From Phymatolithon calcareum (taxonomy: Eukaryota; Rhodophyta; Florideophyceae; Hapalidiales), in assembly GCA_977006965.1 (NCBI GenBank), contig OZ345357.1, forward strand, positions 1,116,001 to 1,180,000: a stretch of DNA of 64,000 nt, read 5' to 3'. This document shows, in pieces, positions 1-10,991 of this stretch; position 1 is the first letter of the stretch; every line of letters begins with the position of its first letter. The notes beneath the pieces were generated by a model. The model was given only the letters and a program-made list of their open reading frames with translations, ran no database searches and was not told where the DNA came from. Made by a program: the position numbers and the translations under genes.

Positions 1-434
1 CGTGTGGTCAAGACGGTCCTTCAACAATATGGACAGCGGCTACATCCCGAGTTCACGGATGACTATCGTTGTCAATGGCTTCCCTAGAATGCATTGGAGG
101 ACGTTGCATGCATCAGAGAGGAGAATCTCTGCAGAGAGAGCAATAGACAACTCAGTCATGCCTTGTCTGTGACAAAGATGTCGAGCAACTTGTGGACTGC
201 TGCTGCATGGGGAAATGGTGGAATGGGAGCGCCGCATTTATACCCATGCAATATTACTTGGGCTGCAACCATCCGTCCACATTTGATGACTTCGATGGCA
301 TCATTTGCAAGCAATGTAACCTCGCGTTTCCTGCCAATTTTCAAAAGAAACTCCGACTGGTCAGTCATGAGCTCAGGACAAATTTTCGTCTGGGGATGGG
401 CTTCAACGACGGTCACATTTAGCTGCAACAGACG
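1..434. repeat. Direct repeat copy A, helicase-derived
   Basis: Nearly identical to 4893-5326 at a constant offset of 4892. The match starts at the first base of the window, so the repeat continues outside it. Read on the minus strand it encodes part of the N-terminal helical region of the Sen1-like pseudogene, for example the segment LLANDAIEVIKCGRM. It lies downstream of that pseudogene's C-terminal end, so it probably marks a second tandem copy of the same gene running off the window. Divergence from copy C is a scatter of single substitutions. Confidence 0.9.
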
Positions 435-699
435 TTGCATGCATCAGAGAGGAGAATCTCTGCAGAGAGAGCAATAGACAACTCAGCCATGCCTTGTCTA
501 TGACAAAGATGTCGAGCAACTTGTGTACTGCTGCTGAATGGTGGAATGGGAGCGCCGCATTTATACCCATGCAATATTACTTGGGCTGCAACCATCCGTC
601 CACATTTGATGACTTCGATGGCATCATTTGCAAGCAATCCAACCTCGGGTCTCCTGCTAATTTTCGAAAGAAACTCCAACCGGTCAGTCATGAGCTCAG
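433..699. repeat. Direct repeat copy B, internal partial duplication
   Basis: This segment repeats roughly positions 100-376 of copy A, beginning with GACGTTGCATGCATCAGAGA and ending at GTCAGTCATGAGCTCAG. A few bases of the tryptophan-coding stretch near 530 are missing. It is a tandem partial duplication within the first repeat, so this helicase segment occurs three times in the window. After 699 the similarity stops abruptly. Confidence 0.85.
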
Positions 700-1155
700 T
701 GTCTCCTGTGAACGGAACTATCGGTAAAATCGAGCAATGCACGACAGTGTCTGCTGCAGAGAAGCGTGAACGAACAAATATGTGCCTGTTAACAAAAGTA
801 TCGACACTGAACGGACATAGTGGGTGTGTAAGCGCCACGTGAATACAGTATTGATAAGACATGAGAGTTGGCGCTGACTGTGCGGTTGAAGTGCGTACCC
901 GTTAGATTTTCTCTGTGCATCATAGTGAGTGGTTGGTTACCAACACGGACGCATGGCCTCGGCATTTGGCGCCGAATAGCAGTTTTTCTTGTGAAAGTTT
1001 GAACGGTTCGCGGTCGCATTGGTTTCGTCGTAAATATTGAAAATAATTTCGTTATTTTCAAGATTGGCACTTACAGTAGCGAAAGGTCACAATATTTGTG
1101 GAGGGGTAGGGGATTATTAATACGATTCTTAGCGTGGAGGGCTACGGTATCAAGG
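700..1155. other. Gap without recognisable gene
   Basis: No open frame here resembles a known protein. The stretch separates repeat copy B from the C-terminal end of the helicase pseudogene. I see no tRNA and no simple repeat. Confidence 0.5.
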
Positions 1156-4100
1156 TCAAAGGTTGCGCGATTGACTGCTGGCGGGTTTTGGGCCCTTGGG
1201 GGCGCCCCGATCCGCATTCACGTATTTGGCGGCCTTCTGCGTTGGCTGTCGTTCCCAATCTTGTACGGGCAAGTCGTGCACCTCGGCAGGCACATCGGAC
1301 GCGTGTTTAGCGATACGCGTCTGTGCACCGAAAAAGACTTCACCAAAAATTTCGTGGGGACAGGGCGCTTCTTTCTGCTGCAGTGTTTCGTTCGACTTAG
1401 CGGTTAAGGCAGTGGTATTTGTCACAGCAATGACGGCGTAATGGGCGTGAGTGAGACCGACGTTTATTCATGTTCGGTCGTTCACGAAACCGTTCCCTGC
1501 GCAAGCTTCGCGAGCAGTTGTTAACACAAAAGTCAAGTGCGCGCCGAAGGTCCTCGTTTCGTATTTTCCTTTTCAACAATTGGACCTGGGCACTATACCG
1601 TGAGAGAATAGCAACCTCGCCAACGAGTTGGTCCTTCGACAACAAGCGGAACAGGTTAATCAACGACATGACAATCAGCCGCGCTTTGCCCTCGTTCTTT
1701 AATGAGTTGGTTCGTGTTCTTCTTTCCCTTGCCACAACAGAAAGGAGATATTTGAATACGTCAGAGGATCGAAAAGTTTTCTTGGGATCAAAATGATATC
1801 TCTCATGGTATTGATGTCCTTCATGCTCTTAAGGCATATCAGGTGCCGTCACAAAATTGCTCTCTCGGGAACTGGAAAATCTCAGAGCACATGCGGTACT
1901 GCGTATTCAAGAGGAGCACCTTACTGAGGGCGCTTTAGACAGCCCTTCCGAAAAGCGACTTGCTACATGCAACTTGAACAGACTTCTCATTCAACAAAAC
2001 GGTTGATGGGAGCTGGTTTGGAACTCCGACAGCAACATAGTTTCGAGCCATAGGCGGACTTTTCTTGCCGACGGCATCGCCGTCGTTCTACTCGGCAACC
2101 TTTGCACATCGCCCTGTCGGGGGATTAAAATTTCACGTTCAATACACTGCCCCGTGTAATCAACAGTGTCGACATCAAACGACCCAAGCAAATGACCTAT
2201 CTGCTCTTTTGCGGCTCCATTCGAAGTGCGGAAGACCATACTGGCCCCGTTCAACATTCTCACCAAGGCCCTGATATTGTTGTTATTTCGCTCGTGGAAG
2301 CAGTTGTCCTGCCGGTCGTCTTGCTCATTTATGCTTCCTAAGTGTTCCTTCTCTCCAACGAATTTCGACGGCATCGAGTCCGGATCCATCCTCGCCGAAG
2401 CCTTCAGTTCAATTTTGTTATTTTCCTCAATGGACAACCGTGTCCCTTTGCGAACGACACGGGGTGATTCATATTGGCCGATGGGCATTGGTAGCCCTTT
2501 TTGGATCAACGTCTTCAAAATTTCATCCACATTTGCGTTCGACGGAGCACATACCAGAACACGAAACGGGGCAACATGGATGCGGCCTAGGTTCTGCGTA
2601 TTTTATATTCTCATTCTGTTCTGCGGCACGCCGTCGCTGTTCAACAGAATCGCCAACAGCAGTACCCTCCCTGGAGGTCCTTGAATGAAGGTAAGTTTGC
2701 TACTGGACGAGTTCCTTGCACCCTTCGGTCGCCCTGAATAGTATCTGGCGTTGATTTTGCCAGCTTGTTTCAAAAACGAGTTAACCGCATCGGCCTGCGA
2801 TGGGCTCGCAACTTCGAGTTCATTCAGCTTCTTCAACAAAGAATCCATCAGGATATTGCCCTTAATCATCACCTTGACTATCTGCTTTCCTCGTCAGGCC
2901 TTAGCCTCGTTCGCAGGATTTTGTTCGGAGAAGCAGCTCGCCGACCGTAATGGTTGAATTTGCCGCTGTCAAGGCACCAGGCTTGTTTCGCGAGTGCCCC
3001 ATACTTTTTGGACTTGGTCAATGAGGGGAAAGTTACCGCCTCTGGGAACCTGAACAGTGAAAACTGATTGTTTTCTACCGACGTCAGCCTTCGTAACCAC
3101 ACTAAGACTAACAAATATATCGCTTTTTGAATCTTCTTCCCTCGGATTCATCGAGGTTTCCAGTCTCAAAACGTCCGCCAGCTGCATGCCACAGGCCTTG
3201 AACTTGTTCTCTACATCCAAGTCACGGCCAAGGGATCTGATGTCGCCACCTCCGGTCAACCTTAAAGTAAGCTCCCACATGTCGTTCACTATCTTCATGA
3301 CAGAGCACAACACAAACGGCGCGAGAACAAAACTGCGATCTCGCATTGGAAGTTTTTCGAAATGAGCTCTTTCAACATCAACGTCTTGCATGAAAGATGC
3401 TTTGGCTTCGCTTGCCAAAACAGGAGTCCAAAACTTAACGTATGCTTCGGCGTCAGGAAACGTTGCGGGCATGGCTGTGTCCACAATCATTCCTCTGTAA
3501 CCTTCATAATTCATACTTGGATGTAATATGCCTGCATGAAAGGAATCCATAGACCTCAAATTGACATGGCGCTGTCGATGGATTAATGGATATAGCGGTT
3601 TCGGCTTTTGCACGGGAGGGGACTTCGGTTTGCGCGGTTTATCACGGCGAAGGGTCACCAAAAGAGCCCTCTGCGCCCTTTCTCTTGCACCGCTCCGAAA
3701 TTTTTTAAAATCCCTTGACGTGTTTTGGATCACGCGCTTCACAGGAAGTCTTGAACCAAATTGGGGACAATAGACTGCACGATTGGAAGCGAGGGACAGT
3801 ACCCCTTGTTAAAAATGACATGGGGCCAGGAGCCCTTGATGATGCGATTGCGGAAGCTTCTAGTCAAGATTCACGTCGTTTCCGAGCAACTACAGTGTCC
3901 TTTATCTTTTCCGACAGATTCAGTCCCTCTGCCAAAGCAACGCACTGATCTTCGTCAAGAAGACGAGAAATTTCTTGAGCACAGACGTGTATAAATGTCG
4001 AAGTTTTGCTGTTGGTGTTGTGTTTGACGCACATGTGATGATCGTTTCGACCCAAGTTTTCCGCAACTCTCTCCCATTGAGGTCCATGTCCGCAATCATG

Positions 4101-6214
4101 GCCAACACTTCGGCATGGGCATCAATATCCCCCACGCGTGCGAGGGGTTCTATCAGTCTCCACACATGCCTTAGAGACCTTCCCATCCACAGCTCAAACG
4201 AATTGTCCTGTGTACGAGCGTCTTCTGAGAATATGTTCCTTAAAAGATTGCAAATGGTATTCTGGGCATCGTCAAGCTCGGCGAAAAGAGGGAAGAGCTT
4301 CGCCCGCACATGTGTTCGTCGAACGAATTTTTGAGCTCAAAAAACGAAAGAATTCGAGATGTTTGCAGAATCCCTTTCGCCGCTTGCACAGAACACTCAG
4401 AATCATCTCTAAAAGCTGTTAAGATGCGAAACATTTTGTCATCTGATTTGCCGACCTCCATAACACTCCGCATGAACTCTCTCGCTGCATTTTGTATGGC
4501 ACCGATCCGGCTCGCAAATAGATGACCACTGTGATACGCCAGACGAGGTTTCCACCACGGTTGTGAGTTGCGTTTCTGATGCGAAAGAAAACGCGTCATC
4601 GTATTCTGGATTTTTGACAAGCAGCCCAGGGCCGTCGAATCACCAAATGTCAGAGGCGAGTCCCAAAGTTAAAAATCCTCTTCCACGCAACGAAATGACG
4701 GCGACAATCTCACACCCCTGTGCACCTCCAGCAGAATTTCTCCTAAACCTTTCTGAACCGCAGATGGATACGGAAGCAGCGCTTTGTTGCATACAGCTTA
4801 TCCCACAAGGTTCCCATCAACGGGATAGAGCCTCTTTGATCGACCATTTTGAGCCAGTCCTTCTGCCATACATCACACAAACACTGATAGATCGTGTGGT
4901 CAAGACGGTCCTTCAACAATATGGACAGCGGCTACATCCCGAGTTCACGGATGACTATCGTTGTCAATGGCTTCCCTAGAATGCATTGGAGGACGTTGCA
5001 TGCATCAGAGAGGAGAATCTCTGCAGAGAGAGCAATAGACAACTCAGTCATGCCTTGTCTGTGACAAAGATGTCGAGCAACTTGTGCACTGCTGCTGCAT
5101 GGCGAAATGGTGGAATGGGAGCACCGCATTTATACCCATGCAATATTACTTGGGCTGCAACCATCCGTCCACATTTGATGACTTCGATGGCATCATTTGC
5201 AAGCAATGCAACCTCGAGTTTCCTGCTAATTTTCAAAAGAAACTCCAACTGGTCAGTCATGAGTTCAGCACAAATTTTCGTCTGGGGCTGGGCTTCAACG
5301 ACGGTCACATTTAGCTGCCACAGACACGTGATGTCTTCTGCGCATACGGGTAAAAGCAGCTCGAATGCAACTTAATATTCTGGCGAAGGCCCTGTTGTCC
5401 TGTTCAGGCGTGCCCCAGGTCTGAGTTGGACGTACGAGCACCAAGCGCTGCAAAAGCTTGGAGGCAACTGAGACCGCGCACGCATAGCTGCTACCAGTAA
5501 CATCCATGAGCATGAGTCTTGCCTGACAGTGTTGCTGGGAAAGCAAGTGTGAACTCTCGATCGGGCGCGTGTTCAAGACGGAGGTAAGCCCGTTGCAGAC
5601 TGAGGGCATATCGAGAGCAGGTCGGGTTTTCGTTTTGGAAACCTCAGCCAAAAACGCAATGGCATAGTCGACGACGCGATGCAGGTTACGCAGTGCCTTG
5701 GTGACGCAGATAGTGTCAAGTATATGCTCTTGCGTCTTGCCTGACCAGAAAATGGCGGCGGAAAAGACACCCGGGAGAACCATTTGATTTTCCTCTGTTC
5801 GAACGTGGTCTTGAAGGACCTGCTTCACCCAGCTGTGATCGAGGTTCATGGCGCGAAATTGATCGCCTGGGTGCCACAACCGGTGGTCGCCGGGAAGAAC
5901 CCTTAGGCGAGTGACGACCGGGCCAAGGACGTCTTCCGGATGCTTTCCATGCGACCCTCTCACTGGGTTGTGCCACGCGGCGCTATGCTACGAGAGGTCG
6001 AGATTCGGTGCGTCAGATTCACGGGCGCGCACACCCGGCGGCGGTTGAAAACGCGGCGCCATGCGGCACATTCGAAAGCTTGCGCGACAATCTCACCGGC
6101 GCGCACAGTCGCCAGCAACTGCTTCAGAATCCTGATTTCTCTGCGGAAGGTCGACAGGAGAGATTTTCGAGTTGGCAGCCTGCGTTTTTTGTTGACCACC
6201 CGCCCACTCTTCAT
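1156..6214 (-). pseudogene. Sen1/senataxin-type SF1 helicase, multiply frameshifted
   Basis: The collinear minus-strand fragments add up to a whole Upf1/Sen1-class RNA/DNA helicase, a family acting in transcription termination and R-loop removal. From the N-terminus: helical repeats (6214 to about 3900), a pre-helicase region (3742-2969), then the motor. The P-loop reads FIQGPPG at about 2690-2669 and then leaves frame, so GPPGTGKT is lost. Motif Ia VCAPSNANVDE is at about 2560-2525. The Walker B position has DYTGQ (2161-2147) where the family has DEAGQ. QYRM is intact at 1901-1890. The second RecA domain follows (about 1700-1570, NEGKARLIV and VGEVAILSRYSAQV). Motif VI has THA where family members have TRA (1466-1428), next to an in-frame stop. 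Loss of the P-loop, Walker B Glu and motif VI Arg, plus many frame changes, make this a dead gene rather than one with introns. Confidence 0.85.
4893..5326. repeat. Direct repeat copy C, resident copy inside the helicase pseudogene
   Basis: This is the in-place version of the repeat at 1-434, lying inside the N-terminal half of the minus-strand helicase pseudogene. The flanks continue as helicase-like sequence on both sides, so this is probably the original location. The 5' boundary of the match is outside the window for copy A. The 3' boundary here is at about 5326, where copy A turns into copy B. Confidence 0.85.
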
Positions 6215-8293
6215 AGTCTTTTATAGTAGTAGTCAAGCTATCGTACGGCTACAACTACGGCAATCTGGTTCTCCGGCAAGCGGTGTTTGTCCGGGAGGAG
6301 GTTCCTAAGAGTTACAGGACGGCGTCCGGAAACTCTAGTAAGGAGAAGCGCGACACAGCTCGCCGTCTCTGGGGAGCTAGACCGTTGGACGTCGCGAAAC
6401 CTAAGTCGCCAAAATTACGGTTTTATGTTTTCAATAAAATCGCAGATCTTATTCAAGTCTGTCAAAGGCAGGCGGTCTCCAAGCCTGCATCCCTATCACT
6501 ATCAGATCCTCACTAACAATCACAAATGCAGTTGCTATCTCGGGATAGCAGTTGCTCATTTATGCCATCAATTCAAAAGGCTGATAGTCCAAAGCGACAT
6601 CGCTTGCCCAAGCCTCCATAAGACAATGATACTGGACGGCACATTCGACACAGTGCTGCATCTGCTTAACCGCAGTGATGCGGAAGAATCCGCCCGTATC
6701 GGCCGCTAGTTGGGGCATCAGCGATCATATCCTCTGCGCGATCCCAAACAACATCCCTATGTCGCCGTGACGAATAAGAGTTGCAATCTCCGGTATGGCG
6801 TTGGCTTTGCGTGGTCGTCACACATTAAGCGGTCGAACAGCTCGGGGGGGTGTTAAATGATCCGCGCCATCGAGAACGAATTTGGAATGGTCGAAAACGG
6901 AATATTGTTGTGCCGAAGTTTTGACCCAAACAAGGAACGAGGAATGATATCTAGAACACGTGCTACCGCATGCACTGCTATTATCTGGCATAGTTTCAGA
7001 TTTCTTCGCGCAAGGATTTGTTTTGTGAAACGTCCGATGGGTGAACTGTATTGCTAAGATGGTCTTGTCAACTTGAAATTTGCTATTTTAAGCCGATATC
7101 CCGTTCCTGTGTGGAGCCAAAGCAGTAGGCCTAGCAGAAATTTTGCTTCAAAAAACAGTGTGTGCATGTCGGTTATTGGAATCATGAGGTGGCTTGATCT
7201 CCTTATGTTTGTCACTACACGTGAGGCATCAGTCATAGCGATGCTTCATGCATTGCTCACGCAGTGTCTCACTTCAACGAATAAACACCTGACTGCATGC
7301 CGCTTTCCTAGCCCATCCATTCGCGCCTGTTATTCTGTCGAGAACAAAAGGTAGTCCGGTGGTCCTCAACTCCAGTTCGCTGCCTACGATTTTCAGTATT
7401 TTCTAGCGATTTGAATGACTTTCTTCGGTCGGCTTTCGTTTTTGCGGACCTCTGGCTTCGGATTGAAAGACGTTAACAATTTTCTTGAGACTGAGGTTTT
7501 TGAAGTTTCCAGAGAGCCATAAACTTCAAAACAGCTTCAGCTACAAAAACAAGAGTTGTAAATATGTATGTTCTTTGCCAGAGTTATACAAGTCTTCGGC
7601 ATGAGAAACTGTGTAAACTGTAAACTGCTTTCTCCCGGATGGGGCTCGCAAGGCAGTGCTTTATTGCTGAACTATCTTCTACTTAGATTACAGAAGGGGG
7701 GATTATTTCTTCTAGGTAATTAGGAAAGAACTCTTCTCTGCCTGTCGCTCGAGATACGATTCGATTCCACCCGGAGAAACGCGGTGGTTCCACGATCCGC
7801 GAGTCCACGTGGACAGCCAGAACATTTTGACTCTTTTTTTCACCGCTCCCTGGTCTTCTTTTCACGTACACACTGCAGTCCCTCCGTGTCGACGACGGAA
7901 AACGCCGCAGGAGAAAACTGCGTCGGACTCTTCACAATAAACAGGCACACGTGGGATTCGAACCCAGCACTTTCTTTTGATCACATCTTTGATGCGCATC
8001 CCCCAAATCAGTTTTACCATTTGACCAGGTGGATCGGCATGAGAAGACATGTTGCTAAAGTAGTTACTACGCCCAACTCAGCAAGCATTACATCTGATGA
8101 ATTGCAAAGGGAGCAACACGGCATGGTGAAGGGAAGCGTTGTTGGTTTTACTCGTAGATGAAGTTTGGTAGGAATCTTGGCTGTGATGCAGCATGACATA
8201 GCATGACTCATGCTCGGCCGGCAATCCATTAGCATCGCATCTGAGAAATATTTACATTTATTGAAGAAGAGCCTATGGAATAAGTCCAGTCTA
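6215..8293. other. Gene-poor interval
   Basis: Short open frames occur on both strands (for example 6287-6709 plus) but none shows a recognisable domain, a convincing start context or conservation to anything else in the window. A degenerate tRNA-like sequence lies at 7943-8035 on the minus strand. The interval separates the decayed helicase from the glycosyltransferase whose 3' end is at 8294. Confidence 0.5.
7943..8035 (-). pseudogene. tRNA-like sequence with pol III A and B boxes, degenerate
   Basis: On the minus strand an A-box-like TGGTCAAATGG (8027-8017) is followed by a perfect B box GGTTCGAATCC (7964-7954), then GTGTGCC and a T-rich run. The A-to-B spacing is about 19 nt longer than in a standard tRNA, so a long variable arm or an intron would be needed. 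The 5' acceptor pairs with GTGTGCC only partly, the D stem is weak and no clean anticodon loop can be drawn. It could be a tRNA pseudogene, an unusual intron-containing tRNA or the head of a tRNA-derived SINE. Confidence 0.35.
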
Positions 8294-10270
8294 TCACTCT
8301 GTACTTATAACAGGATATTGAAGTGCTTTGTGCACAGCACTGCGAATGCAAGTACCTTCCCTGTCCAGAAACCAGTGACCGAAAGCCTGTGCACGCTTCT
8401 TCTTTTTTCCAACCCCGGAAACAAAGTTGTTATTTATAATCACGGGTCGCTTGGACGCTTTGCTGGAGTACAGTCCAGAGTACCAACTACCCCCAACAAA
8501 AAGGTCGGCATTCATTAGACCAAGAGCGAGGGGGTAGTCTCGCATAGTCCGCTCATTGTACAGAAGAATGTCGCTAAGAGAGTGCTGATCGTGTTCCACG
8601 AAAAAGAATTCAGATTCAGGTCGAGTCTCAGCCTCACTGTCATCATAGCTCGCTTTGAACCGCGCATAGACCTCTCCCCACATGCGGCGCGTAGGGATTA
8701 CTGAGCGTAATAACAATGTGTTTCCTGCCACATTGTGCTGTGTGTCAAGCGTGCCGACCATGTCTGCCCCTGCAGAGATCTCTCTTTCAATATACTTGAA
8801 TGGATCTTGGAGCCAGGTCTGATCAGTCTCAAAGAGGAAAACATCAACGCCCCGGAAAAGCAAATCGCGTATAAGACGAGTGCGCAGAAGCATCAATTTC
8901 CAATATGTAGGATGCCCGTACAATATGTCTGGTCGCTTCACTCCTGGTTCAGAAAGCGCAGAGGAAAAGTCGATCGTAGTGCCAACACCGGTAGCGTCGA
9001 GCGCCTCCTTTACCTTGTCATCCAGGGTGATCCAAACGACATTTTTAGGAAGGATATCAGCGGTCTGAACATTGCAAAGCCAATTTTGTGTTAGCTCGAG
9101 AAATGCTGTGTCAACAATGGTCATAGACACGCGTGAGAATCCTTTCAGTACTACGCTCTGCAGAGCAAAAAAGTATGCCTTTTCACCGATATCAGCGGCA
9201 CTACTTGGGGTTTCCCACACGGGGCCGAGATTGACAGGTGCTGGGGCATTTTTGCGGCCGTGGCGCTCGACGACACGCATAGAATAATTACTTTCCCAGC
9301 GTGCGAACCATCGCTCCCAATTCTCGTGGCGCTCAGAGTAGTTAACACCCACGAGTGTGCCAATACGAGAAAGATTGGGATCGCGTTTGTTTTGGCTGCG
9401 ACTTTTCCGAAAGTGCGGTGTCTCTGCAAATTCACTGGCTATGTGAGGCCATATATTCCATTCTCTGCGTCGCATGCGGAACCAATCTACAAATTCTTGC
9501 CATGGGTCCTCTCCAGCTTCTCGGAGCGGGGAGAACAGACACATGTTACCGACATGTGGTACCAATGGATCATGGGCCCACGATGTATTGACGGTCTCCA
9601 GGTCAGCGCAGCCAACTGCCGCACCAGCGAATGTGCGCACGCCCCCTGATCCCAGATATTCTCCAACAGACTCGTGTGCAGCAAGTATCCAGTGCAACAA
9701 TGCATCGGACACCTCCGCGCCCGGACGTACGAATACTGAAGTCCCAGCTGTCAGTGGGACGTCGGCCCATGTCCCGCCCGCGCGTATCGGTGCCGCTGAT
9801 ATAGGACATTGCAACCGACGACCTGTCGCTATTGGCAACGTGAGCAGCTTTCTTAACGATGTACTTCGCCCATTTGTGTATGGTGTGATCTCAGACCCTA
9901 GAGTTGGCTGTGCGCCAGCATAATGCACTTGCAGGGCGCAATATTTGTGCCCGAGTGATAATCGTCCCACTGCAGCGACAAGCTGTGCTGCCTCCTTGGC
10001 GCTGCCTGCAATGCCGTGGAAAGTGACCGTCTCGGCTGAGGGAAACTCTGGTGCTCCCTGCGCGGACGCCGGGGGATCCACCAACGTATCAACTAAAGTG
10101 GAAGCGGCGGCAGTTGCGAGAGGTGCGAGATTAGAAACCGGAGATAAAGATGGATCAGTTCGACGATTAGTCCGATATAGAATACCAACAAGGACGACGG
10201 CCGTTAGTGCGGAGATGAAATTTTTCCTTTCACGAAGACGGAGCCGGCTGCATGAAAGGATTTGAGTCAT
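8294..10270 (-). CDS. Type II membrane glycosyltransferase, nucleotide-diphospho-sugar transferase (GT77-like)
   Basis: The predicted protein has 658 residues. A short basic N-terminus precedes one hydrophobic anchor (about 18-32), the layout of a Golgi type II glycosyltransferase. The C-terminal half matches the nucleotide-diphospho-sugar transferase family: a metal-binding DxD-like site sits in VDVFLFETDQTWLQDP (about 475-490), with the following VGTLDT and LNADLF-type segments. The region at about 80-240 is less familiar and may be a second, divergent domain. The likely donor is a nucleotide sugar used for wall polysaccharide or glycoprotein; the sugar cannot be told. The open frame extends to 10327 only through a GTG, so the first in-frame ATG (10270) is used. 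A pyrimidine-rich stretch ending TTACCTTAG just upstream resembles a 3' splice site, so a further 5' exon is possible. Confidence 0.75.
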   Translation of the reverse strand: MTQILSCSRLRLRERKNFISALTAVVLVGILYRTNRRTDPSLSPVSNLAPLATAAASTLVDTLVDPPASAQGAPEFPSAETVTFHGIAGSAKEAAQLVAAVGRLSLGHKYCALQVHYAGAQPTLGSEITPYTNGRSTSLRKLLTLPIATGRRLQCPISAAPIRAGGTWADVPLTAGTSVFVRPGAEVSDALLHWILAAHESVGEYLGSGGVRTFAGAAVGCADLETVNTSWAHDPLVPHVGNMCLFSPLREAGEDPWQEFVDWFRMRRREWNIWPHIASEFAETPHFRKSRSQNKRDPNLSRIGTLVGVNYSERHENWERWFARWESNYSMRVVERHGRKNAPAPVNLGPVWETPSSAADIGEKAYFFALQSVVLKGFSRVSMTIVDTAFLELTQNWLCNVQTADILPKNVVWITLDDKVKEALDATGVGTTIDFSSALSEPGVKRPDILYGHPTYWKLMLLRTRLIRDLLFRGVDVFLFETDQTWLQDPFKYIEREISAGADMVGTLDTQHNVAGNTLLLRSVIPTRRMWGEVYARFKASYDDSEAETRPESEFFFVEHDQHSLSDILLYNERTMRDYPLALGLMNADLFVGGSWYSGLYSSKASKRPVIINNNFVSGVGKKKKRAQAFGHWFLDREGTCIRSAVHKALQYPVISTE

Positions 10271-10991
10271 GGCGTAGTGGACCAGACTGCGTTCAATGTT
10301 CGGCACGAACGATACATCATCATGCACAATCTAAGGTAAAGAAAGAAGAGAAGCGAGGACGTGGATGACGTGGGAGTAAAATTGATAATGGGCCACCATG
10401 ACGTGATGATCACATTTTTCCGTGCATTAATATCCAGATGAACGGATTTTGCTCTATATGACGGCCCTTACACGCACGGAAGAATTTTCTGAGCAGCGAG
10501 ATGCGTTCGAATGCAGTTGCTAAGGCACATTACAGAGCATCTCAATCGAGATTCTGAAGTCGCCAGTAAAGAACAAGTTCTAGATGAGCGTAACTGGTTC
10601 ATCATCAAGCCAAAGAAGAGTGCCAGGTGGGGAGAAAGCTCATATTGTAATTCGTCGTCGTAAGTAAGACGTGGTTGCCGAGGCAGGCAGTAGATCGTTA
10701 TCGCTGGGTACATGTCCAGAAGTCAGAATAAGAGGAGTTGAGTAGCAACACTCAACTAGTCCATCCCAAGCGATCGATGATAAAAGGAAGTGCTACTATA
10801 ATGCAAGAATTCCAGTAGTTCTTTACTCAACAAAAGACCACATTTTATTTCTTCCGTTTTCGTCCGTCCGGCATTTTATGCTAAATCTCGTATCCACAAA
10901 CACAGAGTTAGAACGCGAAAAACAAAACTGACTCTGGGCCCGATACAAAAACAATCCGGCAAGAAATTCAAAACTCCACTTGTCGACCACG
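10271..10991. other. Intergenic region between glycosyltransferase and channel gene
   Basis: It contains the upstream region of the glycosyltransferase (including the pyrimidine-rich splice-acceptor-like sequence at about 10324-10350) and the 3' flank of the channel gene, both on the minus strand. No credible gene is seen. Confidence 0.5.

Noticed and set aside
6287-6709. 140-residue ORF as a gene
   Set aside because: No ATG-supported domain, no paralogue, and overlapping frames of similar length; likely chance.
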